Shown here: positions 51,323-60,670 of the stretch, piece by piece
Layout: every line of letters begins with the position of its first letter
How positions within the stretch are numbered: the stretch's first letter is position 1
DNA from: JBKHYJ01 sp046565505
GTDB lineage: Bacteria > Acidobacteriota > Blastocatellia > UBA7656
DNA length: 64,000 bases
NCBI GenBank assembly: GCA_046565505.1
Contig: JBKHYJ010000010.1
Coordinates: 25,451-89,450, forward strand
Direction of reading: 5' to 3'
The notes under the pieces: generated by a model
What the model was told of the DNA's origin: nothing
What the model saw: the letters and a program-made list of their open reading frames with translations, nothing else
The model's database searches: none
Translations under genes and position numbers: made by a program

Positions 51323-51899
51323 AACTTCCTCAAGGCGAACGCAGGGACGTAGCCCCGCGCACGGGCCGCGACGACGGCCCTGCTCGCTCGCCGGCAACGA
51401 ACAAATGTAGGTTATTCAACAGTGGAATAAGCGGATGCGAACCCTGAATAGGTGTCAATGAGGGCAGAGGTGATTCCACCGACTCTCAATCGCGCCCCGC
51501 GGGCGCTGTCCTGTACGACGCGTCAACGATTCCCGCCCTGGACGACGCTGCATTCTTATTCATCTGCGCACGGGTGTAGCGGGATTCGAGCTGTGTCTTA
51601 AACTTAATTATGATTGCATGAGGAATTAAACCGGCTACACTGCGCCATCAATTAACCTCCGGCTGTTAATCTCGCGTCATGGCGGCGAGCACGATCTTTC
51701 AAATCGCGCGAAGGCCCACGCTCGCCGCCCCGCCATCAAACCGTGAGTGCAATTTGAAGACCGTTTCGGCGGGTGATGTGTGGGGAATGAAGGTTCTGCG
51801 ATTGACGGACATCAGGACACATGCGCGAGACACCCGACGCGAATTCGTACGAGAGGTGGGGAAGGAATTATTTATGACGAGAGGCGCCGCGCCTTTCGG
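51323..51899. other. Intergenic region with no supported gene
   Basis: 577 bases. A 179-codon frame (51679-52218) mostly runs antisense to the cyclophilin gene and lacks a ribosome site, so it is not called. I see no repeat or RNA motif. Confidence 0.5.
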
Positions 51900-53090
51900 C
51901 TATGGCTTAATGCTCGCCTCAATCAGCTCGATGCGCTGGCGCGGCGTCTCGCCGTCGCGTGCGACTCTCTCGATTTGCTCAAGGACCTCGAACCCATCGA
52001 CGACCTTTCCGAAAATCGTATACTTGTTATCGAGGTGCGGAGCCGGCCCGAGCACGATGAAGAAGGACGTGGTGGCGGAGTCAGGGTCGTCTCCGCGCGC
52101 CATAGAGAGTATGCCGCGAAGGTGCTTGGCCGGGGTGAATTCACCCCTGAGCTTTCGCACCCATTTATCTGCCGGGTGCGGCGCTCCCCCGGCGCGGGTC
52201 GCGCCCACGCCGCCCTGAATGACGAAGCCGGGCACGACCCTATGAAAAGCGGTGTGGTCGTACCAGCCCGATTCGACGAGCTTCAAGAAGTTGCGAACGT
52301 GCTCGACCGCCAGGTCGGGCTCCATCTGCACCGTTATATCGCCGAGGCTCGTCCTGATTAAAACGTCTTTCCGCATCTGCCCCGCCGTGGCGTTTTTAAA
52401 TGGCTCGACCTTCTTCGGCTCGACCTTAACGCTGGTGATTTTGACCGGGGTGATGGTCGTCTGTTTTTCGTCCGCGGGCGCGAGCGAAATCTTATCGACG
52501 ACCTCTATGCCTTCGGTCACTTGGCCGAATGCCGAAAACTGCCCATCGAGTTGCGGCTGCGGCGAGGCGCATATGAAGAACTGGGCGCCGCCGCTGTTGG
52601 CGCGGCCCGGTATGCGAACGGTGGATACTGTGCCGCGAACGTGCTTGGCGTCACTGAACTCGTCGGCCATTTCATTCAACGCCCCTGTGCCCCATAGCTG
52701 ACGTGGCTTCTGCGGCTCTTTCAGGTAAGGGTCGCCGCCCTGGATTATGCCGCGCGGGATCACCCTGTGGAACGCAGAGCCGTCGTAGAACCCCGCGCGC
52801 GCACGCTTGATGAACTGCTGGACGTGTTTCGGGGCCTTGTCGGGGAAGAACTCGAAGCGTATCACGCCCAGGTCTGTCGTAACGACGGCTTCCAGGTTAG
52901 CAGCCTCCTGGGGCGTGACGGCCGCCGCGACGTCCGCGGGCTGACTGTCTCTCTTCTTTTGCTGCGCGAATGATGGCTGCGAAAGCATCATGGCGACGAT
53001 CATTTGGATCGCGAATAGATGATTTAACGACCACCTCGCGCGCGGCCCCGATTCACTCTTTATGCTTAGCGGTCTCCCTGGCAGAAACAT
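51900..53090 (-). CDS. Double-domain cyclophilin peptidyl-prolyl isomerase
   Basis: 396 residues with a likely signal peptide (FAIQMIVAMMLSQPSFAQ). Two cyclophilin domains: the first about 68-225 (SAFHRVIPRGIIQGGDP, FFICASPQPQLDGQFSAFG), the second about 238-393 (TAFHRVVPGFVIQGG, SFFIVLGPAPHLDNKYTIFG). They catalyse cis-trans isomerisation of prolyl bonds, probably in the periplasm. Tandem fusion is less usual than a single domain. ATG 53090 has GGAGG 7 bases upstream. It follows a small hypothetical gene after 30 bases. Confidence 0.92.
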   Translation of the reverse strand: MFLPGRPLSIKSESGPRARWSLNHLFAIQMIVAMMLSQPSFAQQKKRDSQPADVAAAVTPQEAANLEAVVTTDLGVIRFEFFPDKAPKHVQQFIKRARAGFYDGSAFHRVIPRGIIQGGDPYLKEPQKPRQLWGTGALNEMADEFSDAKHVRGTVSTVRIPGRANSGGAQFFICASPQPQLDGQFSAFGQVTEGIEVVDKISLAPADEKQTTITPVKITSVKVEPKKVEPFKNATAGQMRKDVLIRTSLGDITVQMEPDLAVEHVRNFLKLVESGWYDHTAFHRVVPGFVIQGGVGATRAGGAPHPADKWVRKLRGEFTPAKHLRGILSMARGDDPDSATTSFFIVLGPAPHLDNKYTIFGKVVDGFEVLEQIERVARDGETPRQRIELIEASIKP

Positions 53091-53120
53091 TCGGCATCCT
53101 CCCGGACTTTGCTTATGGCA

Positions 53121-53360
53121 TTATTGTTCGTGCGGTTCTTCCACACCATACCTGAAACTGGCGACCTTGCTCTTCGACGAGTCTTCATGGACCTCGGCGA
53201 TGCCATGCCGCCTTGAGTAATACTCAGCCTCCATAAAGGCTAGCGTCTTGTCGTCGGTTTCAATCTTCATGACCTCCTGGTCGATTATAGGGTTTCTGAC
53301 TCTGACTGTGTAGATTACCAACTCGCTCCCCTTCACGGCTATGATTTTACGCCGAGACAT
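53121..53360 (-). CDS. Small hypothetical protein
   Basis: 79 residues, charged, no signal. IAVKGSELVIYTVRVRNPIIDQEV and TLAFMEAEYYSRRHGIAEVHED suggest a small alpha/beta domain. No family recognised. ATG 53360; 30 bases before the cyclophilin gene, so likely in the same transcript. Confidence 0.6.
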   Translation of the reverse strand: MSRRKIIAVKGSELVIYTVRVRNPIIDQEVMKIETDDKTLAFMEAEYYSRRHGIAEVHEDSSKSKVASFRYGVEEPHEQ

Positions 53361-53424
53361 AAGATGGAAATAGCTGACATGTATAAGCTATCATAGATGA
53401 GGGCGCGGGGAGAGGGAGAAGAAA

Positions 53425-53709
53425 ATGGACAAGGTACAGGTTTATGGCGCCGACTGGTGCGAGGACACACGCCGGGCGCTTGAGCATCTGGACAGCCTCG
53501 GCGTGGCCTACGACTACATAAACGTGGAGCGGGACGAGAAGGCCGCCGAGTGGGTAAAGCAGCAGAACGATGGCAAAGAACGCAAGCCGACCATCAAGGT
53601 GGGCGGGCGAGTGCTCTCGACGCCGACCGGCGGGGAGCTTGAAAGCGCGCTGCGCGAGAGCAATCTAATCGACCCGCGATCTGGTGGCGACGACGCTACG
53701 GCTGCCTAG
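53425..53709 (+). CDS. Glutaredoxin-family protein with single active-site Cys
   Basis: 94 residues with a thioredoxin fold. The active site is DWCEDT rather than the usual CPxC, so it has only one Cys there; the cis-Pro follows in RKPTIKVGG. YGADWCEDTRRALEHLDSLGV fits the monothiol-like branch. May act in thiol-disulfide exchange or Fe-S handling; not assignable. GGGAGAAG lies before the ATG. A DUF488 gene follows after 18 bases. Confidence 0.82.
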   Translation: MDKVQVYGADWCEDTRRALEHLDSLGVAYDYINVERDEKAAEWVKQQNDGKERKPTIKVGGRVLSTPTGGELESALRESNLIDPRSGGDDATAA

Positions 53710-53727
53710 CTTTGATTTATCGAACGT

Positions 53728-54195
53728 ATGTCGTACACCGACCTAACAATTTATACCGTCGGGCATGGCCGTCACCCATTTGAATACTTCATCGACCTGT
53801 TGAGGCGGCACGAGGTCGCCTTCGTGTGCGACGTGCGCAGCATGGCGCGTTCGCGCTGGCCCCAATACAATGGGCGCGCGCTGGCCGCGGGGCTGCGGGC
53901 GGGCGGCATCGGATACGAGCACCTGCCGGAATGCGGCGGCAAGGTGGTGGCCCCGCCCGACGAGCTTGCGCGCGGCCTGGACCGCATTGTAGAGCTTGCT
54001 TCGGAAATGCGGGTCGCGGTGATGTGCTCGGAGTCGCGGCCCTTAACCCGTCATGCCGCCGCGCCGAGAGCCAACTGCCACCGCGTCGGCTTGCTTGCGC
54101 CGCCTCTCAAAGCGCGGGGCGCCGCCATAATCCATATCCTTCCTGACGGCGAGACCATGACGTGTGACGAGTCGTCGCTGCCTTCGATCTGGTGA
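53728..54195 (+). CDS. DUF488-family protein
   Basis: 155 residues. Family landmarks are YTVGHGRHPFEYFIDLLRRH, CDVRSMARSRWPQYNG and the Cys-based motif VAVMCSE, with NCHRVGLLAPPLKARG near the end. Between the CSE and CHR parts there is an extra stretch (SRPLTRHAAAPRA) longer than usual. Role unknown; the family is sometimes called an RNA- or nucleotide-related domain, but this is not established. Same transcript as the glutaredoxin gene. Confidence 0.85.
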   Translation: MSYTDLTIYTVGHGRHPFEYFIDLLRRHEVAFVCDVRSMARSRWPQYNGRALAAGLRAGGIGYEHLPECGGKVVAPPDELARGLDRIVELASEMRVAVMCSESRPLTRHAAAPRANCHRVGLLAPPLKARGAAIIHILPDGETMTCDESSLPSIW

Positions 54196-54599
54196 GCAGT
54201 ACCGGATGTGTTCGATCGACAGCCAAGCGATGTCATTACAAACGGTGCGCAGCTTTATATGCTCATCTACTACTGTAGTACTAGGGAACGCATATCAAGC
54301 CCCTGATTTATTTAGCAGGAGGCAGGTGAAAAAGAGCCGTTCGGTGTAGAGCCACACCCTATTCGGGGTCAAAGCCCGAGTTCATGATTCGGGCAAGGAG
54401 TGAAGTGATCAGCCTGTTAGACGGCTCCCAGGCACAAAGCGCAGGCCGGCCCGGACTTTTCTTTCCTCAGCGAAAGTGCGCTTTGGTTTATTCATAAAAG
54501 AAGAAGGGATCCTCAAGAATCTGGCCAGGCTCACGAAGAAAGAGCGGGAAGGAATACTTAATATGACGCGCACTATGACCAAGGCAAAAAAGAGGAAAT
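54196..54599. other. Intergenic region at island edge
   Basis: 404 bases of more mixed composition. It contains a weak hairpin (CCCGA and TCGGG around 54369-54387). A plus-strand frame ending ...KAKKRKSKASS at 54615 has no start and is not called. Confidence 0.4.
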
Positions 54600-55310
54600 C
54601 TAAGGCTTCTTCTTAGCGTGAAGCTGTCTTAGTAGTTCGATGACCTTATCCAAATCGGCATCGGAAGTCGTTTTGAGTTCATCATCACCGTCCGGCTCTT
54701 TAACCATCTTATCTTCTTTCCATTCTTTCAGACCGACTACTGGCGCAGACCCGAAAATCGCAGAATGAACAGGCGTATCCGAAGGCTCACGCTCCGGCAT
54801 ATAAGCTAGGTTTACAGGGAATGCTCGAATAACTCGTACAGGCGAGCGAGATTTGTATCCCCGCAAGGCCAAATCTTGCCCGCTCTCGCGCCACTCAGGA
54901 TATGCAAAAGGTGATGCAAGAGTAATCCGACAGACGTTTTGAGCTTCTTCTATTCTCCCGGTTTCGCCAAGTTCTACGGCGTATGAGTTCAGGTATTGGT
55001 ATCGGACAATTGGGCTAGCGCATTTAATCAAAGGATAAATTCTTTCAAGGTCTTTTAGTGCTTGTTGATGATTTCCTTCCAGGCTTTTGAGAATTGTGAT
55101 ACTTCTGACCGCCTTGAGAACGGTTGAAAGACTGCCAGCATGCTTCGTTGCTTCTATACAGTTCTTGAGTGCCGAAACAAAATCACCTTTATCAAAATCT
55201 ATATTTGCCAAATCAATCAAAGCAGTCGCCCTATGGGTTTTAGATTGTTCAACAATTTGCTCGAATTTTTCTCGGACATTACTCTCCCTTTCGATAAGCA
55301 CTCCAACCAA
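54600..55310 (-). CDS. TPR-like protein of unknown function
   Basis: 236 residues from a TTG at 55310 (a GTG at 55301 is also possible); an in-frame TAG lies four codons further upstream, and there is no ATG before the middle of the protein. The first two thirds are helical repeats (ALIDLANIDFDKGDFVSALKNCIEATKHAG, LKSLEGNHQQALKDLERIYPLI, LGETGRIEEAQNVCRITLASP); the last third is an acidic tail ending in KVIELLRQLHAKKKP. Lower GC than the neighbours. It could be a 5'-truncated gene. No function assigned. It is divergent from the secreted peptide gene. Confidence 0.6.
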   Translation of the reverse strand: MVGVLIERESNVREKFEQIVEQSKTHRATALIDLANIDFDKGDFVSALKNCIEATKHAGSLSTVLKAVRSITILKSLEGNHQQALKDLERIYPLIKCASPIVRYQYLNSYAVELGETGRIEEAQNVCRITLASPFAYPEWRESGQDLALRGYKSRSPVRVIRAFPVNLAYMPEREPSDTPVHSAIFGSAPVVGLKEWKEDKMVKEPDGDDELKTTSDADLDKVIELLRQLHAKKKP

Positions 55311-55501
55311 GATAGTATTGGCCTATCAAACGATATTCTTTTAGGGGGAAATTAGATAATATCGAGCCTGGTTCTTCCAACTTTTCCGTTTGTCGGAAAG
55401 CTTATGCAACCTCGGCCTCATGGACAACTCTGTTACCCAATTCCTGAAAACCAGAAACACTACTTGTAAGGTATCGGCAGAATACGGCTAAGGAGGAAAC
55501 T

Positions 55502-55669
55502 ATGAAACGACTATTGGCAACCTTAACACTCATTATCTGTCTGCCCTTTCCTGTTCACGCAGGGCATGTTTTTGGTAACGGTGCATATTGCGACTGCGGG
55601 GCAAAGAACTGTATCAAGGATTACCCTGGTGAATGTGAAGACCATAGAACACAACAAACTCCCACCTGA
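55502..55669 (+). CDS. Tiny secreted Cys-rich peptide
   Basis: 55 residues. A clear signal peptide (LLATLTLIICLPFPVHA) is followed by a mature peptide of about 35 residues with four Cys: AYCDCGAKNCIKDYPGECED (Cys about 30, 32, 37, 45) and a short Thr/Gln tail. AGGAGG is 5 bases before the ATG. The mature part could bind a metal or form disulfides, or be a processed natural-product precursor or signal; none is shown. The gene lies 150 bases upstream of tRNA-Pro in the island. Confidence 0.72.
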   Translation: MKRLLATLTLIICLPFPVHAGHVFGNGAYCDCGAKNCIKDYPGECEDHRTQQTPT

Positions 55670-55817
55670 AGTAGAAGCCGCCTGGCGCAACGTCCTTCCG
55701 CATGCGCTTGAAGTGGCTTCGCTTTTGGTGGCGGAAGAGAGTCTAACAAGCTAAGCGAATAGTGAGTCTGCTTTGACAAGGCGAGGTTCGAGCGGCTATC
55801 ATAAGAATTCGTCATAA

Positions 55818-55891
<74 letters not shown>

Positions 55892-55968
55892 TTTTTAGTT
55901 TCAAGAGATTAGCGGGGGCAGACGTTGCTCTCGCTTTTTCGTTGTGACCGATTTGTGACCTGGATTCT

Positions 55969-56121
55969 TCAATTGCGGGCTTCCCTCCTTTCCTGAAAGT
56001 TTATAACGTCAGCATTCTTGCCATAGCTTCCAATCCTCTCAAGAGCAACTCGCTTGCGCGATTCGACTGCATGGGTGTAACGATCCGTCATACGCAGGTC
56101 AGAGTGACCGAGTATGTCTAG
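55969..56121 (-). pseudogene. C-terminal remnant of tyrosine integrase
   Basis: Read on the minus strand, about 50 codons: LDILGHSDLRMTDRYTHAV, then ESRKRVALERIGSYGKNADV and a stop. The LGHSD...RYTH block is the conserved box II of tyrosine recombinases; the Tyr is the nucleophile. Upstream is a stop, TAA at 56122-56124, and the rest of the gene is gone, cut off before tRNA-Ser. It lies 77 bases beyond the tRNA-Pro 3' end, the standard place for an element integrated there. Confidence 0.85.
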
Positions 56122-56156
56122 TTATGGTTCCAATCACACGTCGGCCTGTAGTGAAG

Positions 56157-56241
56157 TGGCGGAGGGGACAGGACTCGAACCTGCAAGGGCTTTCGCCCGG
56201 CGGTTTTCAAGACCGCTTCCTTACCATTAGGATACCCCTCC
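56157..56241 (-). tRNA. tRNA-Ser (TGA)
   Basis: Acceptor GGAGGGG pairs with CCCCTCC, discriminator G, and CCA is encoded (56157-56159). Anticodon stem GCGGT/ACCGC with loop CTTGAAA gives TGA (reads UCA). A long variable arm, CGGGCGAAAGCCC, and T-arm GCAGG-TTCGAGT-CCTGT, confirm the class II Ser type. Confidence 0.93.
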
Positions 56242-56323
56242 ACTAATGGCTGACGGTAGAGTATAGGTGATGCTATACACCATTTTCAAGATGAGCCGGA
56301 GGGCAACCCATGGGGAGCCCATC

Positions 56324-57202
56324 TTAACGGCTGAGAACCTTCAACAGATAGCGTTCATCTCGACTAACATTCTTGCGCTTAGATTTGATCCCCAGTTTTA
56401 TTGACTTGTCCTGCTTCAATAAATTCAAAGCAATGTGCCTCAGCATGGCCATATTCTCCGGCCCCTGACCATTCCTTATCCGCTTGTTGCCTTCTCGGAA
56501 GGCTACGTCGAGCACCCAATGTAATGAATTCTCTATAGACCAGTGGCCGCGAATCACTCGATTTAAATGCTCGGCGTCGGCTTCAAGGCTACTGATGTAA
56601 TAGCGCCCCTCCCGGCTCTGCTCGGCTCCCGCCACACCCCTTTCGCTCTCGACCATCGCCACACTGCTTACGCCTTTCCAATCCGCCTTCTTCCTAAGCC
56701 AATCTATGTCGCCTGTCACATAGCGCCTTCGCGCTTCTACTCGCCCGTGACCGCCTGAAGCCGTGCCATCCCGCGTACAGATAGCCTGCTTAAACTTGTC
56801 GCCGAGCGCCCAATCAAACTGGCCGACCACATCTTCAAAGAGGTAGTTTTGATTCCCTTTCACCGCTAAGACATAGTCGGGTCGCTTCCGTATAGTCTCA
56901 GCAGCGACCCCCGTCTGATAGCCCAGCGCGCCGGTCGTCACAATGCAGCCACTTATCTCCAGCACCCGCAATAACCCAGGAATCGCTCTGATTCCATTCG
57001 ATCTCTCATCTACCCGGACTTGCCCAAGCACTTGCTGATTCTCTTCGGCTCAGGCGCTGACCTTCTGAATGGGACTCTGACCTGAGGCGCTGTCATGCGA
57101 GTGGCGCAATTGCTTACTGTCTATTGCGATCACCTCCCCGTCAGTCAAGTAGTGACTTCGGCGCTTGATTCTCCATTGTAGCCCTCCGCTTTTTGGGAAG
57201 GT
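56324..57202 (-). pseudogene. ISAs1-family transposase pseudogene
   Basis: The frame encodes GEVIAIDSKQLRHSHDSASG with the first catalytic Asp, then VSA-stop-AEENQQVLGQVRVDERSNGI, the block shared by ISAs1 transposases (H-repeat-associated type), and on through RRYVTGDIDWLRKKADWKG and HWSIENSLHWVLDVAFREG to the stop at 56324. The TGA at 57050-57052 replaces the Trp normally found in VSAW. The N terminus is also missing: the frame opens after a TAG at 57203-57205. The downstream part alone (235 codons from a GTG at 57031) lacks the first Asp, so it should not be active. Terminal inverted repeats were not found. Confidence 0.85.
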
Positions 57203-58093
57203 CTACACCTACAAGGCTTATGATGCGTTTGCCCTAGAGGGCAACCATGGCCTATTCATTTTCAGCAAAACGGCCATGAGCTGATTGGTGGCTGGCTCGT
57301 AACTTATTGAGCCTACGTCGAGGGCCTAACCCGATTCCCGAGAATGAATAGACTCCGAGAGGGCAAAATAGGTGAGAGCCTGGGGTATTCAGAGGTCTGA
57401 GCAGGATTCTGTGTAGGTGAGTTTGAGCCGAATCCCGCAATCAGCACTCGCCATTCAAAAAGTATCTCTAACTGATTCATGTCCCAAGGCGAGAATATCT
57501 TAACTCATATAGGATTTTAAGCAACCAGATATATCCTGCAAGATTTAAGATGCTCTCGCCCTGGGGATCCAGCTTAAACCAATCCTTACTGTGAACAAAA
57601 AAATAACGGAAGGGTAAACTCGGGCGAGTTGACCCTTCCGTTTTCTGCGTCCCTTCAATGGTTGTGTCCCTCAACCAGAGAAGAAGAGGAGGTTATTTGA
57701 CAGCCACAATCCAAATTCCCTCATGGTTGCCGAGTTGACGGCACTATACCAGAGAGATTTATATGAAGGAATCACCCTATCTATAAAAGCAAAAAAAAGT
57801 ATCCCCCAACTACACAATAAACTCTCGTTTTCACCATTGCAAAACCCTTGAATATATTCAATTTAGCTAGCGTCCATTAGGTTTATCTCCGCTTAGATAG
57901 ACCTTCTGGCGTTTTATTAATTGTGTTATGATGCACGGAGCGGCGGCCCACAAGCGGTTATCAGTGCCCTGCATTTAACGCCTCCCGCTTAAGTTGCCGC
58001 GACCAGCTGTGAATCTACCATCAGCCGTTCGCATGCCAACCTCTCAAGGGCGCGCTGAAGATCGGTATAGATTGCATACAAAGGAATAAATCT
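57203..58093. other. AT-rich intergenic region with no gene
   Basis: 891 bases. It contains the hairpin described at 57605-57642 and otherwise short AT-rich frames with no ribosome site. A stretch near 57928 (TATGAT) may belong to a promoter of the following gene. Confidence 0.5.
57605..57642. terminator. Two-segment hairpin, possible minus-strand terminator
   Basis: AACGGAAGGGT (57605-57615) pairs with ACCCTTCCGTT (57632-57642). Inside it AACTC (57617-57621) pairs with GAGTT (57626-57630), leaving a GGGC loop. On the minus strand it is followed by a run of about seven T; on the plus strand there are only four T. Confidence 0.65.
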
Positions 58094-60670
58094 ATGAAGA
58101 GGGCTGGAAGCGTAAAACATGTAGTCTGGCTGCTAGTCATAATTCTCCCGGTGATAGCATCGTCGGCCGCACCCGGGCGGGCGGGCGCGGCCTTTTCGAT
58201 TTCTGCGGCTTCGCAAACCCAACGAGATGAATCCGATCAAGAGGGTGTCACCTTCGATAACCTGCTCATGGCGGGTAGTTACTCCCTATATGTCGAGGCG
58301 CGCAACATAGGGCAGCAGGTTCATTCGGCCGAAATGATGGCGCTCATCGAGCCCCTCAAGCCGATGCTCGATGGAATGCAAAATGAATATACAATCTTTG
58401 GCGACTTTATAGTCGCGAATGCAGACGCGCTTTCGCGCTCGCGGGTAATGTTGGCAGCCCAGCCGGCCAGATCATCGCTGCCGCCTTTCCTGATGGCCGT
58501 AGAGCTTGCTTCCGCTGATACGGCTGAAAGCTTCGAGCAGAAGCTCGGAGAATTTCTCGCCCTTGCCCTTAAATCCGGTATCAGCGGGCCTCAGGGTCTT
58601 AGCGTCTGGGACCATTCAAATGAATCAGCGGGCGGAGAATTTGCTGCTCGCGGAATGAATCAGATTATCCCCATCAAACGCGCAGGCCGGCTGCTAGTCG
58701 TATCTTTAACGCCGTTCACCTTCAAAGGGCTGAGGGCGCAAAGCGAAAAGCCTATCTCCGATGACCTGAACTTCCGCGCGGCGCGAGATCGTTTTTACTC
58801 CGAGCCTCTGTTTATCTACTACGATCTGGCGGTCTCCACGCGCGCCGCCAGGGAACATGCGGATTCGCCAACTCGCCGCGCCCCTTCTCCTCCTAAAACG
58901 CCTCAACCGGGGACGCCGCTCTCTATTAACAGGTCGGCGTTTTATACAGAACATGAGCCGATTGCGCCTCCAGCCTCGAACTGGCAAGACTTTGCTTCTG
59001 TCAGTACCGCGTCATCATTTAACGAAGATTCGGCGCGATCCTTCGACATTGATTCCGAGATTTCATATCAAACGAGCGGCGGCGCTCAAACACGACCGTC
59101 GCCGACGCCCGCGTCGCCGCCTAAGAAGGATGCCGCCATATCTAAGAAGTCATCTCCCTCACCGCCACAAACAAAGTCCGTCGGCGGCAGGCCGGCAGAG
59201 CCGCCTCCTCAACTGCGGCCCGCATTGCCCCCGCCCCCGCCGTCGCCACTTAGCAGTACAGCGCAAGGCCTACAGCGAGATTGGGTGAGTGCGATTGGAA
59301 TGGCTTTACAGTCGATGATGACCGGCCTGTTCAACAGCAGCTCTTTTCCAGACGCCGTAGCTATAGCTTTGACGTTTGAAAGCGATTCGCTCGCCGTGCG
59401 TCTGCTGATTTTGAATGCGCCCGGAACAAAGGTGGGGCCGATCCCCTTCCTCCCTGTCCTGATTTCAGGGCCCCCCCAGGCACCAGACGCCGCCAGCTAC
59501 ATCCCTTCGGACACTGATGTTTTCGTGACCGTGTCGCTCGACCTGTATCAACTCTATGAAATGGGATTATCAATTGTGAACGCGCCGGGTGTATACGGGC
59601 CGCCGCGCGGGCCGAGGGATAAAGCTTCAAACGCAGAGTCAGGGTTAGCGGCGCTTGAAAGAAGGCTCGGCTTTAAGATAAAGGAGGACTTGCTTCCGAC
59701 GCTCGGCAACGAGGTCGCGGTCGGCGTGCCCGCCCGGTACCTCGCCGGCACCCCGCTCGCTCAGGCGCCGCTCAATTCGCAGGCGGCACAGGCCGGCCCG
59801 GTGTTATTAATCTCCGTGCGTAATAAAGAGGCGCTTCAAGCGAAATTGACCCCGACGCTCGAAGCAGTAGGGTTGAAAGCGCGGAACGAAAAAGGGATAA
59901 GCGAAAAATTCGGGGAGATAGAGATAAACACCTATAGGAATGGTTCGGTCGCCTTCATCAACAATTTTCTAGTCATAGGAGATACAGCCGCAACCGTACG
60001 CCATTTATTGGATGCGCGCGCGAAAGACCAGACGTTGATTACTAGCCGCGATTTTCATAGCTACATGCAATGGCAACCGCGCGAGACGGTCGCTCAGCTT
60101 TACATTTCGGGGGCGGTATTGAAGGACCTGTTCAAGAAACCGCAGTCTGTCAGCGACCGTTATGATGAAGAAGCTAAACAGTTCCTCGCGCAATTCGACT
60201 TCGACCCGGAGCCGGTCACGTATGCCGCCACTTCAGACGTGGCCGGGCCTCTCTACGAGCTACGCATCCCGAAGAACCTGCTGATCAAAATCTTAGCCGA
60301 GATGAGCGTCGATGACATGAGGACGCGCGGGCCCAGGAATGAAACCGCGGCGAGACGCTTCCTGAATATGCTCAACGAATCCGAAAAGCAGTACCGGGCG
60401 GAGCATGGGAGATTCGGAACTCTCGAAGAAGTCGGAGGAAAAGCCGGGGGAGAAAAAGTATTTCGTAGATTTTTTGACATGGTCGGCTACAGGCTTGAGT
60501 TCACGCTCTCAGGTGACAGGTACGCGGCGACGGCGACGCCCATAGAATACGGCAGGGGTGGGAGGATATCCTTTTATACAGACAACAGTGGGGTGATAAG
60601 AGGCGGGGATCATGGAGGCCGCCCCGCGACTGCTGCTGATAACGCATGGTTCTCGTCCCGCGATCAATGA
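58094..60670 (+). CDS. Secreted DUF3352-like protein with Pro-rich linker
   Basis: 858 residues. A signal peptide (VVWLLVIILPVIASSAAPGRAGA) is followed by a domain of about 230 residues (SYSLYVEARNIGQQVHSAEM, FLMAVELASADTAESFEQKL), then a Pro/Ser-rich spacer (about 255-400). The next domain has TLGNEVAVGVPARY, FGEIEINTYRNGSVAFINNFLVIGD and LISVRNKEALQAKL, which are DUF3352-like. The C terminus has NESEKQYRAEHGRFGTLEEVG and YRLEFTLSGDRYAATATP, pilin-like in flavour. Function unknown. ATG 58094. It lies just right of the island and its base composition is a little lower than that of the core genes. Confidence 0.78.
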   Translation: MKRAGSVKHVVWLLVIILPVIASSAAPGRAGAAFSISAASQTQRDESDQEGVTFDNLLMAGSYSLYVEARNIGQQVHSAEMMALIEPLKPMLDGMQNEYTIFGDFIVANADALSRSRVMLAAQPARSSLPPFLMAVELASADTAESFEQKLGEFLALALKSGISGPQGLSVWDHSNESAGGEFAARGMNQIIPIKRAGRLLVVSLTPFTFKGLRAQSEKPISDDLNFRAARDRFYSEPLFIYYDLAVSTRAAREHADSPTRRAPSPPKTPQPGTPLSINRSAFYTEHEPIAPPASNWQDFASVSTASSFNEDSARSFDIDSEISYQTSGGAQTRPSPTPASPPKKDAAISKKSSPSPPQTKSVGGRPAEPPPQLRPALPPPPPSPLSSTAQGLQRDWVSAIGMALQSMMTGLFNSSSFPDAVAIALTFESDSLAVRLLILNAPGTKVGPIPFLPVLISGPPQAPDAASYIPSDTDVFVTVSLDLYQLYEMGLSIVNAPGVYGPPRGPRDKASNAESGLAALERRLGFKIKEDLLPTLGNEVAVGVPARYLAGTPLAQAPLNSQAAQAGPVLLISVRNKEALQAKLTPTLEAVGLKARNEKGISEKFGEIEINTYRNGSVAFINNFLVIGDTAATVRHLLDARAKDQTLITSRDFHSYMQWQPRETVAQLYISGAVLKDLFKKPQSVSDRYDEEAKQFLAQFDFDPEPVTYAATSDVAGPLYELRIPKNLLIKILAEMSVDDMRTRGPRNETAARRFLNMLNESEKQYRAEHGRFGTLEEVGGKAGGEKVFRRFFDMVGYRLEFTLSGDRYAATATPIEYGRGGRISFYTDNSGVIRGGDHGGRPATAADNAWFSSRDQ

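Noticed and set aside
51679..52218. A 179-codon plus-strand frame
   Set aside because: Mostly antisense to the cyclophilin gene; no ribosome site and a composition unlike the neighbours.
54480..54615. Plus-strand frame ending in a basic Lys-rich tail
   Set aside because: No start codon with a ribosome site; it overlaps the end of the TPR gene.
56324..57031. 235-codon transposase frame as an intact gene
   Set aside because: It begins mid-domain after a TGA, and the upstream frame carries the first catalytic Asp, so it is part of a broken gene.
57050..57052. In-frame TGA as selenocysteine or recoding
   Set aside because: The position is a conserved Trp in ISAs1 transposases and there is no SECIS-like hairpin or other sign of recoding.
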